Of a stretch of 64,000 bases of DNA, positions 1-9,747 are shown piece by piece (position 1 is the stretch's first letter; every line of letters begins with the position of its first letter). Location: NCBI GenBank assembly GCA_022424905.1, contig JAKMGP010000029.1, positions 1 through 64,000 of the forward strand, written 5' to 3'. Both the position numbers and the translations under genes were made by a program. The notes under the pieces are model-generated. The model was not told the DNA's origin, searched no databases, and saw only the letters and a list, made by a program, of their open reading frames with translations. This DNA comes from Akkermansiaceae bacterium. GTDB lineage: Bacteria > Verrucomicrobiota > Verrucomicrobiia > Verrucomicrobiales > Akkermansiaceae.

Positions 1-82
1 GAGGCAAGAATAAGCTCCCATTTAGTCGATCCCTCGGTTAAGCCAATCACGTCGATAATCCGGTTGCCGGGTAGAAAAATTA

Positions 83-169
83 TGGTGCGCGCGAGAGGAA
101 TCGAACCTCCACGGGGTTGCCCCCACATGAACCTGAATCATGCGCGTCTACCAATTCCGCCACGCGCGC
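83..169 (-). tRNA. tRNA-Leu, anticodon CAG
   Basis: Read on the minus strand this folds as a class II (long variable arm) tRNA. The acceptor stem is seven alternating G/C pairs, followed by discriminator A and an encoded CCA at 83-85. The D-loop carries the GGUAGAC signature, the anticodon loop is UUCAGGU with anticodon CAG, the variable arm has a GGGG/CCCC stem, and the T-arm has GGUUCGAUUCC. It decodes the leucine codon CUG. Nothing else is identified between the left edge and this gene. Confidence 0.96.
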
Positions 170-285
170 AACGGCGGAAAGAAATCACCCCCTTTCTTGA
201 TTGGCAATCAAATTTCGTGAAGGAAATGCCCCTCTTTTGGCGAATGATTTGGAATTATTCATTACTTGGTGTCTCATAACCACAC

Positions 286-912
286 ATGAAGGTCCTCATC
301 ACTGCCGGCCCAACAATAGAAGCCATCGATCCAGTTCGGTATCTTACGAACCGGTCCTCCGGAAAAATGGGATATGCTCTCGCGGCCGCAGCAGTAAAAC
401 GCGGACATTCGGTTCTTTTGATCTCAGGTCCCACTTCCCTAGAAATCCCTGAAGGGGTTGATTTCTTACCCATCGAGAATGCTGCCGAAATGTATCAAGC
501 TGTGGCATCGCAGATTAGCAGACACGATTTAGCTATATTTACTGCCGCTGTCGCCGATTACACACCCTCTAAAATCGCTGAACAGAAACTTAAAAAAGGG
601 GGAGATGAAATAACACTTACACTCAGACGAACAAAAGACATTTTGGGTTCCGCACGCGAAGTCATGGGCTTCGGAGGCATCTTAGTTGGCTTTGCAGCTG
701 AAACCGAAAACCTCCTCGAGAACGCCCGGTCTAAGTGTCTCAAAAAGAAATGTGACCTTATCGTTGCAAATGACGTCTCCCGCAACGACATCGGCTTCGA
801 TTCCTCAGAAAATGAAGTGACCCTGATCTACCCTGACCATTCGGAAACCCTGCCGCAAGATAGCAAGGAGCACCTGGCGTTCCACCTTATCGAGATCATC
901 GAAGACCTCTAG
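286..912 (+). CDS. coaB: Phosphopantothenate-cysteine ligase (CoaB), stand-alone
   Basis: This matches the CoaB half of the CoaBC/Dfp enzyme, which couples 4'-phosphopantothenate to cysteine with CTP on the way to coenzyme A. Visible family motifs are the N-terminal nucleotide-binding segment LITAGPTIEAIDPVRYLTN followed by SSGKMG, then FTAAVADY near residue 85 and KKKCDLIVANDVS near residue 150. At 208 residues it is only the synthetase domain. The decarboxylase (CoaC) flavoprotein domain normally fused at the N-terminus is absent, and there is no room for it before the tRNA upstream. CoaC is therefore probably encoded elsewhere. The ATG start follows directly from the motif at residue 2. 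A weak terminator-like hairpin follows. Confidence 0.93.
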   Translation: MKVLITAGPTIEAIDPVRYLTNRSSGKMGYALAAAAVKRGHSVLLISGPTSLEIPEGVDFLPIENAAEMYQAVASQISRHDLAIFTAAVADYTPSKIAEQKLKKGGDEITLTLRRTKDILGSAREVMGFGGILVGFAAETENLLENARSKCLKKKCDLIVANDVSRNDIGFDSSENEVTLIYPDHSETLPQDSKEHLAFHLIEIIEDL

Positions 913-927
913 TGATACTTCATATCG

Positions 928-954
928 CTCGCAGAGTGAGAACTTTTTTCTTTT
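928..954 (+). terminator. Weak possible terminator after coaB
   Basis: A short hairpin (CTCGC, loop AGA, GTGAG, with one G-T pair) is followed by a T-rich run, ACTTTTTTCTTTT. The stem is only five pairs, so this is a tentative factor-independent terminator placed just after the coaB stop. Confidence 0.35.
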
Positions 955-1046
955 GAGCTCTTAGGTTACCCGCCATTTTTAGAATCTAACGATGAGGCAT
1001 AATACAAAATCATCGCTTCTTAATCTGAATTCGTCATTCTCCTTTT

Positions 1047-1796
1047 GTGACCGAACTTGAAACTGCAGTCCACGCTGCCAAGGAAGCAGGCAAACTTCTC
1101 CGTGCCAATTTCAGCGAACCCAAACATGTCGATGAAGCTCTTCACCACGATTTAAAACTCGCACTCGATAAAGAGTCACAAGAATTGATTACCGGAATCA
1201 TTCTCGGCCAACACCCCGAACACGCGATTTATGGAGAAGAAGGATTGGCCGGAGACCAATCGTCACCCCACCAATGGATTGTCGACCCAATTGATGGCAC
1301 CGTAAATTTTTTCTACGGAATCCCCCACTTCTGTATTTCAATCGCTAAACGTGTCGCTGGCGAACTCGTTCTAGGGGTGATCTATGACCCAATGGTAAAC
1401 GAACTATGGACCGTCGAAAAAGGAGGCTCACCCCATCTAAACGGGAGCCCAGCTACAGTCAGCAATCGTGACAAAATCGAAGAATCAATTCTCTTCGTTG
1501 GTTGCGGCAAAGATGAAGAAGCGCTCACTACTGGGCTCTCTCGCTTTAAAAAAGGATCTCTCAAAGCCCGAAAGATGCGAATGATGGGTTCAGCAGCTCT
1601 TGGCATGGCCTACATCGCTTGTGGGCGACTTGATGCCTACATCGAATCACGTATTTCTCTTTGGGACATTGCCGCTGGTCAGCTGATGATCGAATCAACC
1701 GGCGGGCGCGTTGATCTCGTTCCTCATGACAACAATCCGGATGTTTACTCGATCGTTGCCACTAATGGAAAAATCCCTATCGAAGAAATCTTATGA
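1047..1796 (+). CDS. Inositol monophosphatase family protein
   Basis: This is a member of the metal-dependent IMPase/SuhB/CysQ phosphatase superfamily. The core metal site is visible: GEEG near residue 65, then the diagnostic VDPIDGTVNFFYGIPHF near residue 80, and the C-terminal WDIAAGQLMIESTGG near residue 207. Length (249 aa) is usual. The substrate could be inositol-1-phosphate, another sugar phosphate or 3'-phosphoadenosine phosphates; the sequence does not decide. The start is GTG at 1047, which leaves a normal N-terminal helix. It overlaps ispF by four bases (ATGA), so the two are probably co-transcribed and translationally coupled. Confidence 0.9.
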   Translation: MTELETAVHAAKEAGKLLRANFSEPKHVDEALHHDLKLALDKESQELITGIILGQHPEHAIYGEEGLAGDQSSPHQWIVDPIDGTVNFFYGIPHFCISIAKRVAGELVLGVIYDPMVNELWTVEKGGSPHLNGSPATVSNRDKIEESILFVGCGKDEEALTTGLSRFKKGSLKARKMRMMGSAALGMAYIACGRLDAYIESRISLWDIAAGQLMIESTGGRVDLVPHDNNPDVYSIVATNGKIPIEEIL

Positions 1797-2281
1797 TCCG
1801 TTCAGGTATTGGATATGATGTCCACCAATTTGCCGAAGGCCTCCCTTTGATTCTGGGTGGCGTTGAAATCCCGCACACACACGGGCTCGAGGGCCATTCG
1901 GACGCCGATGTTCTCAGTCATGCGATTGCTGATTCTATTCTTGGCGCGCTTGGCCTGCCTGACATCGGCTACTATTTCCCTCCAGGTGACGAATCTTGCA
2001 AAGATATCTGCTCGCTGCGCATTCTCGAAAAGTGTGCAGCTTTATGCGACGAGCACGACTATAAATTAATGAATGTTGATTCATCCCTAGTTGCGGAGGC
2101 CCCAAGAGTCCTACCCCATGCTGCCGCCATGAAGCAAAATATCGCAAAGTCGCTGGGACTGACTCCCGCTGACATAGGAATCAAGGCGACTACTAACGAG
2201 ACGATGGGATTCGTTGGGCGCAGCGAAGGGATGGCGGCTTTTGCCACCGCCCTTATCGTTAAAAAGGACTTTCTCAGATAG
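1793..2281 (+). CDS. ispF: 2-C-methyl-D-erythritol 2,4-cyclodiphosphate synthase
   Basis: IspF closes the cyclodiphosphate ring in the non-mevalonate isoprenoid pathway, releasing CMP. The family signature is complete: GYDVHQF at the N-terminus (metal-binding Asp and His), LGGVEIPHTHGLEGHSDADV with the third metal ligand, DIGYYFPPGDE, and the C-terminal ATTNETMGFVGRSEGMAA. Length 162 aa is typical. The ATG overlaps the stop of the upstream phosphatase gene. IspH of the same pathway lies 12 kb away at 14566-15795. Confidence 0.97.
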   Translation: MIRSGIGYDVHQFAEGLPLILGGVEIPHTHGLEGHSDADVLSHAIADSILGALGLPDIGYYFPPGDESCKDICSLRILEKCAALCDEHDYKLMNVDSSLVAEAPRVLPHAAAMKQNIAKSLGLTPADIGIKATTNETMGFVGRSEGMAAFATALIVKKDFLR

Positions 2282-2290
2282 ACCGACCAC

Positions 2291-4219
2291 CTAAAGAGCA
2301 AGGTCGTAACTACGTCCGCTCTTACCCTCCCGCCAATCCATGAAGGCCTGATTGGCAACGGAAATTCCGCCCGTTGTTGGGTAGTTCCCTGTAAAATACC
2401 AATCACCGGATTCAGTCGCATTAATAGATTCATGTAAGTTCTCTACCGTCTGATAGATCACCTCGACCTCTCCGTGCCAGTCGATATCTTCTGGATAAAC
2501 GATTTGTGCGATTTCTGCAGAGATTTCCTCATTCGTAAATCCAGCATAGAGCTTTTGAACTGCATTAATTCGATCTTCGCTGGGTTTTTCCATCTCAGCT
2601 TTGCAGTCCAGATAAACCTCTTCAATCAAAGCAGAATTCCCTGAACGCTTGATCAAGTTGATCGTTGCCTGAAACGCGATAAACTTTCCCAACTCCGACA
2701 TATCGATACCGTAACAATCAGGATAGCGGATCTGGGGTGCTGTCGAACAAATAACAATCTTGCCTGGCTTCGTTCGAGCGAGAATTTTCAGGATTGATTG
2801 CTTTAAAGTTGTCCCACGGACAATGGAATCATCGAGGACAACCAACTTCCCTCCTTCAGGAACGACCCCATAGGTGATATCGTAAACGTGCGACACCAAT
2901 TGATTGCGGCCACTTTCCTGCGAAATAAAGGTCCGCAGCTTGATATCTTTATGCGCAATTTTTTCGCCAACTGGCCAATTCCGCATGATCAGCTCGTCGA
3001 CCTTTTCCTCATCAAGCTCACCAGCCTTCAAGGCACTCAGCATATCGCTACGCACCATTTTACGCCGATAAAGTCGCAAACCATCCATCAAACCATAATA
3101 AGCAGTCTCCGCAGTGTTGGGCACAAATGAGAAAACGGAGTTCTGAAAATCATGATCGATGGACTCAACAACTTGCTGAACCAAAGCAGACCCCATGGCC
3201 TTACGTTCACGATAAATTTCCGGATCGTTTCCACGCGAAAAATAAATCCTCTCGAAAGAACAGGGCTGCGGTTTGATCTCTTCCGCAAAACGCTCAGACT
3301 GATGATCTCCATTGTTTTTGATCGTCATCACCATACCCGGATCAAGTTCGGTGACCTGATCTTGTTCAGCTTCAAAGACTGTCATCAACGGAACTCGCTC
3401 ACTGGCAAAAGCAATGACTTCATCTGTCTCATAATAGTAGCATGGGCGAATTCCGTGAGGATCACGCATAACAAAAAGATCCCCATTCCCAACTACTCCC
3501 GAGATGCAATAACCACCATCCCAGCCTTTTGCAGATTCAGCGACAATATGAGCCAGATTCAGACGAGCTGATATCTTTTCTGCGGTGTGATCCCCAGGAA
3601 TCCCCTCATCACGAAGCTCATGGTAAATATCAGTATGAGCTTCATCGAGATGGAATCCAATCTCTTCTAACACCGTTTGGGTATCTGTTCCGTAAACCGG
3701 ATGCTGACCACGATCCTCCATGCGCTCATTCAGCTCATTGGTGTTGGTCATATTAAAGTTCCCCATCACCATAAGGGTGCGAGTGGGCCAGTTACTTCGG
3801 CGCAAATAAGGATGACACGAGCCATCATCGAATTGCCCTGAGGTTCCGTAGCGAAGGTGCCCCATGTAAACATCTCCAGCGAAATCAAAACGCCGCCGAA
3901 GATCCTCGGGATCATTTTCGTTAATTTGCCCTTTCCGATGCTTTTTGCTCAGGTCCTTCAACTCGGATCTAAAAAGCTTCGCAAGAGAATCCTTTTTAGA
4001 ATCGCGACGTCGAAAAATATAGGGTTGCCCTGGCGGCATACCAATCTTCGCACAACCAATTCCCACCCCATCTTGACCACGGTTGTGCTGTTTCTCCATA
4101 AGAAGAAAGAGTTTGTTAAAACCCCAAAGCGCGGAACCATACTTATCCTGATAGTATGCCAAAGGTTTCTTAAGGCGAACCACGGCAATGCCGCATTCGT
4201 GGGTGAGACGGTCACTCAT
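2291..4219 (-). CDS. purF: Amidophosphoribosyltransferase, long type
   Basis: PurF performs the first committed step of purine synthesis, replacing pyrophosphate of PRPP with ammonia from glutamine. The open frame extends upstream to 4339, but the family start is the ATG at 4219, giving MSDRLTHECGIAVVRL with the catalytic Cys at residue 9 of the N-terminal class II glutamine amidotransferase domain. The PRPP-binding loop LVVLDDSIVRGTT lies in the C-terminal phosphoribosyltransferase domain. At 642 aa it is longer than the roughly 500-residue E. coli type and matches the long form I associate with Bacteroidetes and Verrucomicrobia (N-terminal segment YGSALWGFNKLFLLMEKQH). It starts 13 bases after the purM stop, so the two form a purine operon. 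Confidence 0.95.
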   Translation of the reverse strand: MSDRLTHECGIAVVRLKKPLAYYQDKYGSALWGFNKLFLLMEKQHNRGQDGVGIGCAKIGMPPGQPYIFRRRDSKKDSLAKLFRSELKDLSKKHRKGQINENDPEDLRRRFDFAGDVYMGHLRYGTSGQFDDGSCHPYLRRSNWPTRTLMVMGNFNMTNTNELNERMEDRGQHPVYGTDTQTVLEEIGFHLDEAHTDIYHELRDEGIPGDHTAEKISARLNLAHIVAESAKGWDGGYCISGVVGNGDLFVMRDPHGIRPCYYYETDEVIAFASERVPLMTVFEAEQDQVTELDPGMVMTIKNNGDHQSERFAEEIKPQPCSFERIYFSRGNDPEIYRERKAMGSALVQQVVESIDHDFQNSVFSFVPNTAETAYYGLMDGLRLYRRKMVRSDMLSALKAGELDEEKVDELIMRNWPVGEKIAHKDIKLRTFISQESGRNQLVSHVYDITYGVVPEGGKLVVLDDSIVRGTTLKQSILKILARTKPGKIVICSTAPQIRYPDCYGIDMSELGKFIAFQATINLIKRSGNSALIEEVYLDCKAEMEKPSEDRINAVQKLYAGFTNEEISAEIAQIVYPEDIDWHGEVEVIYQTVENLHESINATESGDWYFTGNYPTTGGISVANQAFMDWREGKSGRSYDLAL

Positions 4220-4232
4220 GAGTAATTTGGGA

Positions 4233-5264
4233 CTAGGATTGAACTTTAACAGTGACTCCGTCACCTGAACGTACCTGACCAAGGACCCTGCCTCCCGGTC
4301 CAGCAGCACAGGCTGCATCAACATTTTCAGGACCCACAATAGCCACCCATCCTATTCCCATGTTAAAAGCATTAAAACGATCTTCTGGATCCGTATGGGC
4401 CAGCAGTTTTTGAACTGGCTCATTCTCCCAGAATGGAATGGTGAGATCAGCGCCCATCCCCCTAAAGAGGCGCTCAAGATTTTCAGGGAGCCCACCACCC
4501 GTGATATGGGCGAAAGCTTTTGCGCTTGGCCCAGCACCTTTGAACACACTTGTCACATCATGGTAAAGTCGTGTGGGAGCGAGCATTTCTTTAATTTCCT
4601 CGTCACTGAACTCAGACCTATGTTCTTCAAGAATCCGGCGGCAAAGACTCCAACCATTGGCATGAAAACCATCAGAAGCATAACCAATCAAAAAATCACC
4701 CTCCTGAATTGTTTCGGGCTGAATCAAATCTTCTTTTTCAACTGCCCCAACGCAGAACCCCGAAAGCTCAACAACATCAGGAGGAACTAAGCCCGGCATT
4801 TCAGCAGTCTCGCCACCAGCTAAAATACAACCACAATCTTCTAGGTAGTCACACATCCCAGAAATTAATCGCTTGATTCGTTCGGGATGAAGCTTCTCAA
4901 TCCCAATATAATCGAGAAAGAGTAGCGGGTCTCCGCCGGTCGTAATGATATCGTTAACACTCATTGCGATTAGGTCTTTGCCAGCCTCGGCTTCCATCCC
5001 GTATTCGAGAAGAACTTCCAGCTTGGTTCCAACTCCATCACATCCCGTCACGATGACCGGATTTTTATAATCACTCAGATCAAATGCCGCGGCAAAAAGA
5101 CCGAACGAGTTATAAAGCTGACGCCGCTTTTGAGTGCGGGAGACATCCGCCTTAATTTCGTTGACCAAAGCCGCGGCGGCTCTGGTATCAACCCCTGCTT
5201 CCTGGTAAGTAACCTTTTTACCCATGCGCTGCCATCGTTGTAATCTCCCCATCTCAATCGTCAC
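4233..5264 (-). CDS. purM: Phosphoribosylformylglycinamidine cyclo-ligase
   Basis: PurM (AIR synthetase) closes the imidazole ring with ATP, the fifth step of purine synthesis. Typical segments are TYQEAGVDTRAAAALV near the N-terminus, VTGCDGVGTKL, the LAGGETAEMPG nucleotide-binding motif and the HITGGGLPENL motif. The GTG start at 5264 is chosen because GAGG lies about seven bases upstream; ATG at 5225 is the alternative and would give a 330-residue protein. Length 343 aa is close to the E. coli enzyme. It is the first gene of a purM-purF pair and is divergent from the exported protein at 5339. Confidence 0.95.
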   Translation of the reverse strand: MTIEMGRLQRWQRMGKKVTYQEAGVDTRAAAALVNEIKADVSRTQKRRQLYNSFGLFAAAFDLSDYKNPVIVTGCDGVGTKLEVLLEYGMEAEAGKDLIAMSVNDIITTGGDPLLFLDYIGIEKLHPERIKRLISGMCDYLEDCGCILAGGETAEMPGLVPPDVVELSGFCVGAVEKEDLIQPETIQEGDFLIGYASDGFHANGWSLCRRILEEHRSEFSDEEIKEMLAPTRLYHDVTSVFKGAGPSAKAFAHITGGGLPENLERLFRGMGADLTIPFWENEPVQKLLAHTDPEDRFNAFNMGIGWVAIVGPENVDAACAAGPGGRVLGQVRSGDGVTVKVQS

Positions 5265-5338
5265 GTCTTTTCCTCGTCATTTCACCTTTCAATGTGCATT
5301 TTGAGTGAAACTACGGCAAATCGGACTATAAATAGCCA

Positions 5339-6121
5339 ATGAAAACCTTAATTCTATCACTCGTGCTCGGCCTTTCAGCCACTGCTGAACCGGCTTGGCT
5401 CGACGACATTAATATCCCAAAAAAAGGTCCTCTTAGGCAGATTTCCCCTACCAAGCTTGAATATGTAATCAGCTTCAACGGAAAAGGAAAAGGAGGTACG
5501 TTTAGTATTCTCTTTGGTGAAAAAGAGCCACGCTATCCAGACCATTTCCTCGTCCGCGCTCATGGCGGGAGCTCAGGATGGGCTAAAACACTCTTCCCCT
5601 ATCAATTTCACTACCTGAGCTTTCTAAATCCTAAAACTCTCAGACCAACGAAGTTCGTAGGAACTGAAAAAGAAGGCTCGAAGGTGACTGCGCTTAACTA
5701 CCGTTTCGATTCAAAGGGCGTCTCTGGCACAAAAAAGACAACTGAAGATGATGAGACTCAAACTGAATCCTCAAAATTTTCATACCCTTACTCTCTTGGT
5801 CTTTTTAGCGGACTACTGCAGATTCGCAGCCTTCCACTCAAAAATAATGATGAGCTTGTGATGGCTTTGCACCCTGTAACCAGCTCCTACCTGACCAAAA
5901 TCAAGATCGTTGGGAGAGAAGTCCATCTAGGAAGAAAATGCATCAAACTGAGTATAGGCGCTGAAAAGATTGAAGCTGACATGTCCCTTAAACAAGAAGA
6001 CGACCCCAAAACAGCAAGCATTTGGCTTTCTGATGATGATTGGAGGATCCCCATCGAAATGAGAGGTGAAATGCCGATTGGTCCCGTAAGAGTGTTTCTC
6101 ACCAAGCACGAGAACCTTTAG
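5339..6121 (+). CDS. Exported DUF3108-like protein
   Basis: A 260-residue secreted protein with a short signal peptide (MKTLILSLVLGLSATAEPA, probable cleavage after ATA or AEP). The C-terminal part, with WLSDDDWRIPIEMRG and then PIGPVRVFL, resembles DUF3108, a beta-rich periplasmic domain of unknown function common in Gram-negative bacteria. The middle carries an acidic, low-complexity stretch (TTEDDETQTESS near residue 135). It probably sits in the periplasm or on the outer membrane. The function is not known and the neighbouring purine and branched-chain amino-acid genes do not suggest one. The DUF3108 match is by eye. Confidence 0.75.
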   Translation: MKTLILSLVLGLSATAEPAWLDDINIPKKGPLRQISPTKLEYVISFNGKGKGGTFSILFGEKEPRYPDHFLVRAHGGSSGWAKTLFPYQFHYLSFLNPKTLRPTKFVGTEKEGSKVTALNYRFDSKGVSGTKKTTEDDETQTESSKFSYPYSLGLFSGLLQIRSLPLKNNDELVMALHPVTSSYLTKIKIVGREVHLGRKCIKLSIGAEKIEADMSLKQEDDPKTASIWLSDDDWRIPIEMRGEMPIGPVRVFLTKHENL

Positions 6122-6191
6122 CTCCTCCAAAAACACGAAGGAATCTCTACTCCAAGCAGAGTGAAGTTTTCTCTGTCTGATCTGATACGCC

Positions 6192-7883
6192 TTATTTGTC
6201 GGTCACCGCACCTTCGCTCGCACTCGTAACCAACTTGGCATATTTTGCCAAAACTCCACGGGTGTAACGGGGCTGGGGCTGGACCCACTGCGAACGACGC
6301 GCATCAAGATCAGCATCGGTGAAAATCTCATTCTTCTCCGCATTAATCGTGATTGTATCGCCCTCTTCAAGTAGCCCAATTGGACCGCCCTCGAAAGCTT
6401 CTGGCGTGATGTGACCCACCACAAATCCGTGACTACCACCCGAGAAACGCCCATCCGTAATAAGAGCAACCTTATCTCCAAGACCACGTCCCATAACAGC
6501 AGCAGTCGGCCCAAGCATTTCGCGCATACCTGGCCCGCCCTTGGGTCCTTCACGACGAATCACAATAACATCTCCAGCCTCAATTCCGCCACTAAGAATG
6601 GACTTCATCCCTTCTTCCTCGGACTCAAAAACGCGGGCTCGACCTGTAAAAGAAAGCCCTTCTTTCCCTGAAATCTTCGCAACCGAGCCAGTTGGAGCAA
6701 GATTCCCGTAAAGAATTCGCAAATGACTGTCCTTCTTAACAGGATTATCGAAAGCGCGAACGACATCCTGCCCCTCTGGAAACTCGAGTGGTGAATTAGC
6801 AAGATTTTCTGCCATCGTCTTCCCAGTTACGGTGAGGCAATTTCCATGAAGGAGACCTTCCTTGAGAAGCAATTTCATCAGAGGAATCAATCCCCCTATC
6901 TTCACCATCTCAGCCATCACGTATTTGCCGCTGGGTTTGAGATCCGCCAAAACTGGAACTCTCCGCCCGATCTCGGTAAAATCGTCGATCGAAAGCTCAA
7001 CGTCAGCCGCATGAGCCATCGCCAACAAGTGAAGAACTGCATTAGTCGAACCTCCTAGGGTAATCACAACTGTAATCGCATTTTCAAATGCTTTTCGCGT
7101 CATTATATCCCGCGGTCTGATCCCTTTCTCCAACAAATGAAGCACAGCCGCTCCAGCATCAAATGAATCCCGCTTTTTATCATCGCTAATGGCAGCTTGG
7201 GCTGAACTATTTGGAAGACTCATCCCAAGTGCTTCGATGGCGCTCGCCATAGTGTTAGCCGTATACATCCCCCCACAAGAACCCGGGCCAGGAATCGCCT
7301 CCTCCTCTACTTTCTGGAGCTCCTCGTCGGAAAACTCACCACTAGCGTGCTTCCCAACCGCCTCAAAAACCGAAACAATATCAAGGTCTTTCTCTTCCCC
7401 TTTAAGGGTCGCACACCCGGGCAAAATCGTGCCTCCATAGACGAAAACGGAAGGACGGTTCATTCGGGCCATCACCATGATACAAGCCGGCATGTTTTTG
7501 TCACAACCACCAATCGCCACGTAGCCATCCATACCTTCACAGCCAACCACCGTCTCGATAGAGTCTGCGATAACTTCCCGGCTCACCAACGAATATTTCA
7601 TCCCCTCAGTCCCCATCGAAATTCCGTCTGAAATCGTGATCGTATTAAAAATGACAGACTTACCGCCAGCTGCGTCAATTCCATTCGCTGATTCAGTGGC
7701 GAGCCCATCGATATGAAAATTACAGGGGGTCACCTGACTCCAAGTTGAGGCCACTCCGACTTTAGGTTTCTTAAAATCATTCTTATCAAAACCTACCGGA
7801 TAAAGCATCGCCCGGCTGGGGGCTCGATCGGGACCATCAAGGACCTTTGAGGAAAACTCCCGCATATTTGGATTGTCACACAT
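6192..7883 (-). CDS. ilvD: Dihydroxy-acid dehydratase
   Basis: IlvD dehydrates 2,3-dihydroxy-isovalerate and -methylvalerate to the 2-keto acids that precede valine, isoleucine and leucine. It is an Fe-S enzyme; the cluster cysteines are visible in [12 protein letters not shown] and [16 protein letters not shown], with a further Cys in the N-terminal [12 protein letters not shown]. The C-terminal [15 protein letters not shown] motif is present. The frame is open to 7937, but the start chosen is ATG at 7883, preceded by GGAAGAG, giving 563 aa, the usual length. It is divergent from serA. Confidence 0.96.
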   Translation of the reverse strand: MCDNPNMREFSSKVLDGPDRAPSRAMLYPVGFDKNDFKKPKVGVASTWSQVTPCNFHIDGLATESANGIDAAGGKSVIFNTITISDGISMGTEGMKYSLVSREVIADSIETVVGCEGMDGYVAIGGCDKNMPACIMVMARMNRPSVFVYGGTILPGCATLKGEEKDLDIVSVFEAVGKHASGEFSDEELQKVEEEAIPGPGSCGGMYTANTMASAIEALGMSLPNSSAQAAISDDKKRDSFDAGAAVLHLLEKGIRPRDIMTRKAFENAITVVITLGGSTNAVLHLLAMAHAADVELSIDDFTEIGRRVPVLADLKPSGKYVMAEMVKIGGLIPLMKLLLKEGLLHGNCLTVTGKTMAENLANSPLEFPEGQDVVRAFDNPVKKDSHLRILYGNLAPTGSVAKISGKEGLSFTGRARVFESEEEGMKSILSGGIEAGDVIVIRREGPKGGPGMREMLGPTAAVMGRGLGDKVALITDGRFSGGSHGFVVGHITPEAFEGGPIGLLEEGDTITINAEKNEIFTDADLDARRSQWVQPQPRYTRGVLAKYAKLVTSASEGAVTDK

Positions 7884-8051
7884 GTTGGTTGGGACTCTTC
7901 CTTTCTGCACTAAAAACTTCAAGCCTGATCGACTCAATGGGTCAGCCTTTCGCTAATTTCCTCCGTAAGAAGGCTCTTTTTGAGCCTCCAATCAATTTTC
8001 GTTGGCTGGCTCTTGCTCTTGAAGAGTTCTTACGCTACCGCAGTTCTCGTT

Positions 8052-9653
8052 ATGCCAAGTCGAGTTCTGGTTTCCGACCCCATCTCCGAAAAAGGTGTTG
8101 AGCTTCTCAATGCCCACCCCGATATCACTGCCGACTTCAAAGTCGGACTGGCTCCCGAAGAGCTCCTTTCCATTATCGGTGAATACGATGCACTAATCGT
8201 TCGCTCCCAGACCAAAGTCACTCCCGAGGTCTTTGCCGCAGCCACCAAGTTAAAAGCAGTGGGTCGCGCCGGAGTCGGCGTCGATAACATAAATCGTGAT
8301 TCTGCCAACTCTCATGGAGTCATCGTAATGAACACTCCCACTGGCAACACTATTTCAACCGCCGAACATGCCTTCACCTTGATGTGTGCAACCGCTCGGA
8401 ATATCGCGCTGGGCCACGCCGGTGTGATAAATGGAAACTTCAAGTCAGCCCGCAAGGCTTATCAAGGGATTGAATTAAACGGTAAAACGCTCGCTGTGAT
8501 TGGCATGGGTCGAATCGGCTCCGAATTCACAAAACGCGCTCAGGCGTTTAACATGAAGGTCGTTGCCTTTGATCCTTTTTTAACCCAATCGCGTGCTGAC
8601 GAAATGAAGGTTTCACTCGCAAGCACTCCTGATGAAGCCCTTACCGGTGCCGATGTCGTTACGCTCCACGTTCCGATGACTGAAGAAACCCGACATATTC
8701 TTAATGCCGAACGTCTTTCGCTGATGAATCAAGGAGCCCTCGTTATCAATTGTGCCCGCGGTGGCCTCATCGATGAAGTCGCTCTTAAAGCAGCTATCGA
8801 CACCGGCCACATTGCAGGCTGCGGACTTGATGTTTTTGAAGAGGAACCACCTTCCTCCGAACATCCTCTTTTCACTCTCGACAAGCACATCAGCTTCACT
8901 CCCCATCTTGGAGCCTCGACTAACGAAGCTCAGGAAAATGTTGGTATTCAAGTTGCCGAACAAATCCGAGACTTTTGCGCAACGGGTGAAATTCGCAATG
9001 CCATCAACATGCCTTCAATGGATGCCACCGCGCTCAATGAATTAGGTTGCTATATCGATATCGCGAGCGGTCTTGGAAAACTCCTTGCCAAGATTGGCCC
9101 AGATAATCCTGACTCCCTCCGGATCTCTTATCACGGTCCCATTTCAAACAAAGACACCGCTCTCATTTCACGCAGCGTCCTCACAAGCTTTTTGGAGGCC
9201 GCCCGTAATGATGGCCAAGTTAACATTGTCAATTCTCCTGCCATAGCCAAAGAAATGGGGCTCGAAACTATTGAGTCAACGATCAACGCCGCTACTGAAT
9301 ACAGCGAGCTTGTAGTTGCTGAACTTAAGAAGGGAGACCTTAGCTATCGCGTCTCAGGCACAGTAATTGGGAAATCGCCTCGTATCGTTGAAATCGATAA
9401 GCTGTATGTCGATATCAACATCACGGGACACTTTCTCGTAGTCAAAAATGACGATCGTCCTGGTATGGTCGGTTTAATCGGCACCGAACTTGGTAACGCG
9501 AAGGCTAATATAGCCAATCTTTCTTTGGGTCGCAACAGCTCCGAAGGAAGCGCCCTCACTGTCATCGAACTAGATGCACCACTTGACTCATCTGTCATGT
9601 CAACAATCCGAAAGACGGAAGGAGTGATCTACGCAACCGGAGTCACTCTTTAA
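8052..9653 (+). CDS. serA: D-3-phosphoglycerate dehydrogenase
   Basis: SerA oxidises 3-phosphoglycerate to 3-phosphohydroxypyruvate with NAD, the entry to serine synthesis. The N-terminal catalytic domain has VGRAGVGVDNI; the Rossmann motif is VIGMGRIGSEF near residue 145; the catalytic segment is NCARGGLIDE, with the active-site His in FTPHLGASTNEAQ. The C-terminal half (from about residue 320) holds an allosteric substrate-binding domain and a terminal ACT domain (VVKNDDRPGMVGLIG), as in the long-type SerA subject to serine feedback. The ATG at 8052 gives 533 aa. The upstream 24 codons of the same frame do not look like the family and are excluded. Confidence 0.96.
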   Translation: MPSRVLVSDPISEKGVELLNAHPDITADFKVGLAPEELLSIIGEYDALIVRSQTKVTPEVFAAATKLKAVGRAGVGVDNINRDSANSHGVIVMNTPTGNTISTAEHAFTLMCATARNIALGHAGVINGNFKSARKAYQGIELNGKTLAVIGMGRIGSEFTKRAQAFNMKVVAFDPFLTQSRADEMKVSLASTPDEALTGADVVTLHVPMTEETRHILNAERLSLMNQGALVINCARGGLIDEVALKAAIDTGHIAGCGLDVFEEEPPSSEHPLFTLDKHISFTPHLGASTNEAQENVGIQVAEQIRDFCATGEIRNAINMPSMDATALNELGCYIDIASGLGKLLAKIGPDNPDSLRISYHGPISNKDTALISRSVLTSFLEAARNDGQVNIVNSPAIAKEMGLETIESTINAATEYSELVVAELKKGDLSYRVSGTVIGKSPRIVEIDKLYVDINITGHFLVVKNDDRPGMVGLIGTELGNAKANIANLSLGRNSSEGSALTVIELDAPLDSSVMSTIRKTEGVIYATGVTL

Positions 9654-9719
9654 GCGGAGCTCAGACAACATTCCCGTCGCGTATTTGAATGCCAAAAACT
9701 CGATTCAAGGAGGAATTCC

Positions 9720-9747
9720 AATGCCTCTTAAGGGCGGAGGAGGCATT
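9720..9747. repeat. 8-bp perfect inverted repeat between serA and mtnP
   Basis: AATGCCTC at 9720-9727 is complementary to GAGGCATT at 9740-9747, with a 12-base loop. No T-run follows on either strand, so it is not a classical terminator, although it lies between convergent genes. It overlaps the start codon of the small candidate ORF at 9721. Confidence 0.5.

Noticed and set aside
1..82. Minus-strand protein-like stretch at the left edge
   Set aside because: A short open frame (RIIDVIGLTEGSTKWELILA) resembles a dodecin-like N-terminus, but no ATG is in frame and the sequence ends too soon to judge.
64..279. Plus-strand ORF across the left tRNA
   Set aside because: It reads through the tRNA-Leu gene in antisense and has no protein-like pattern.
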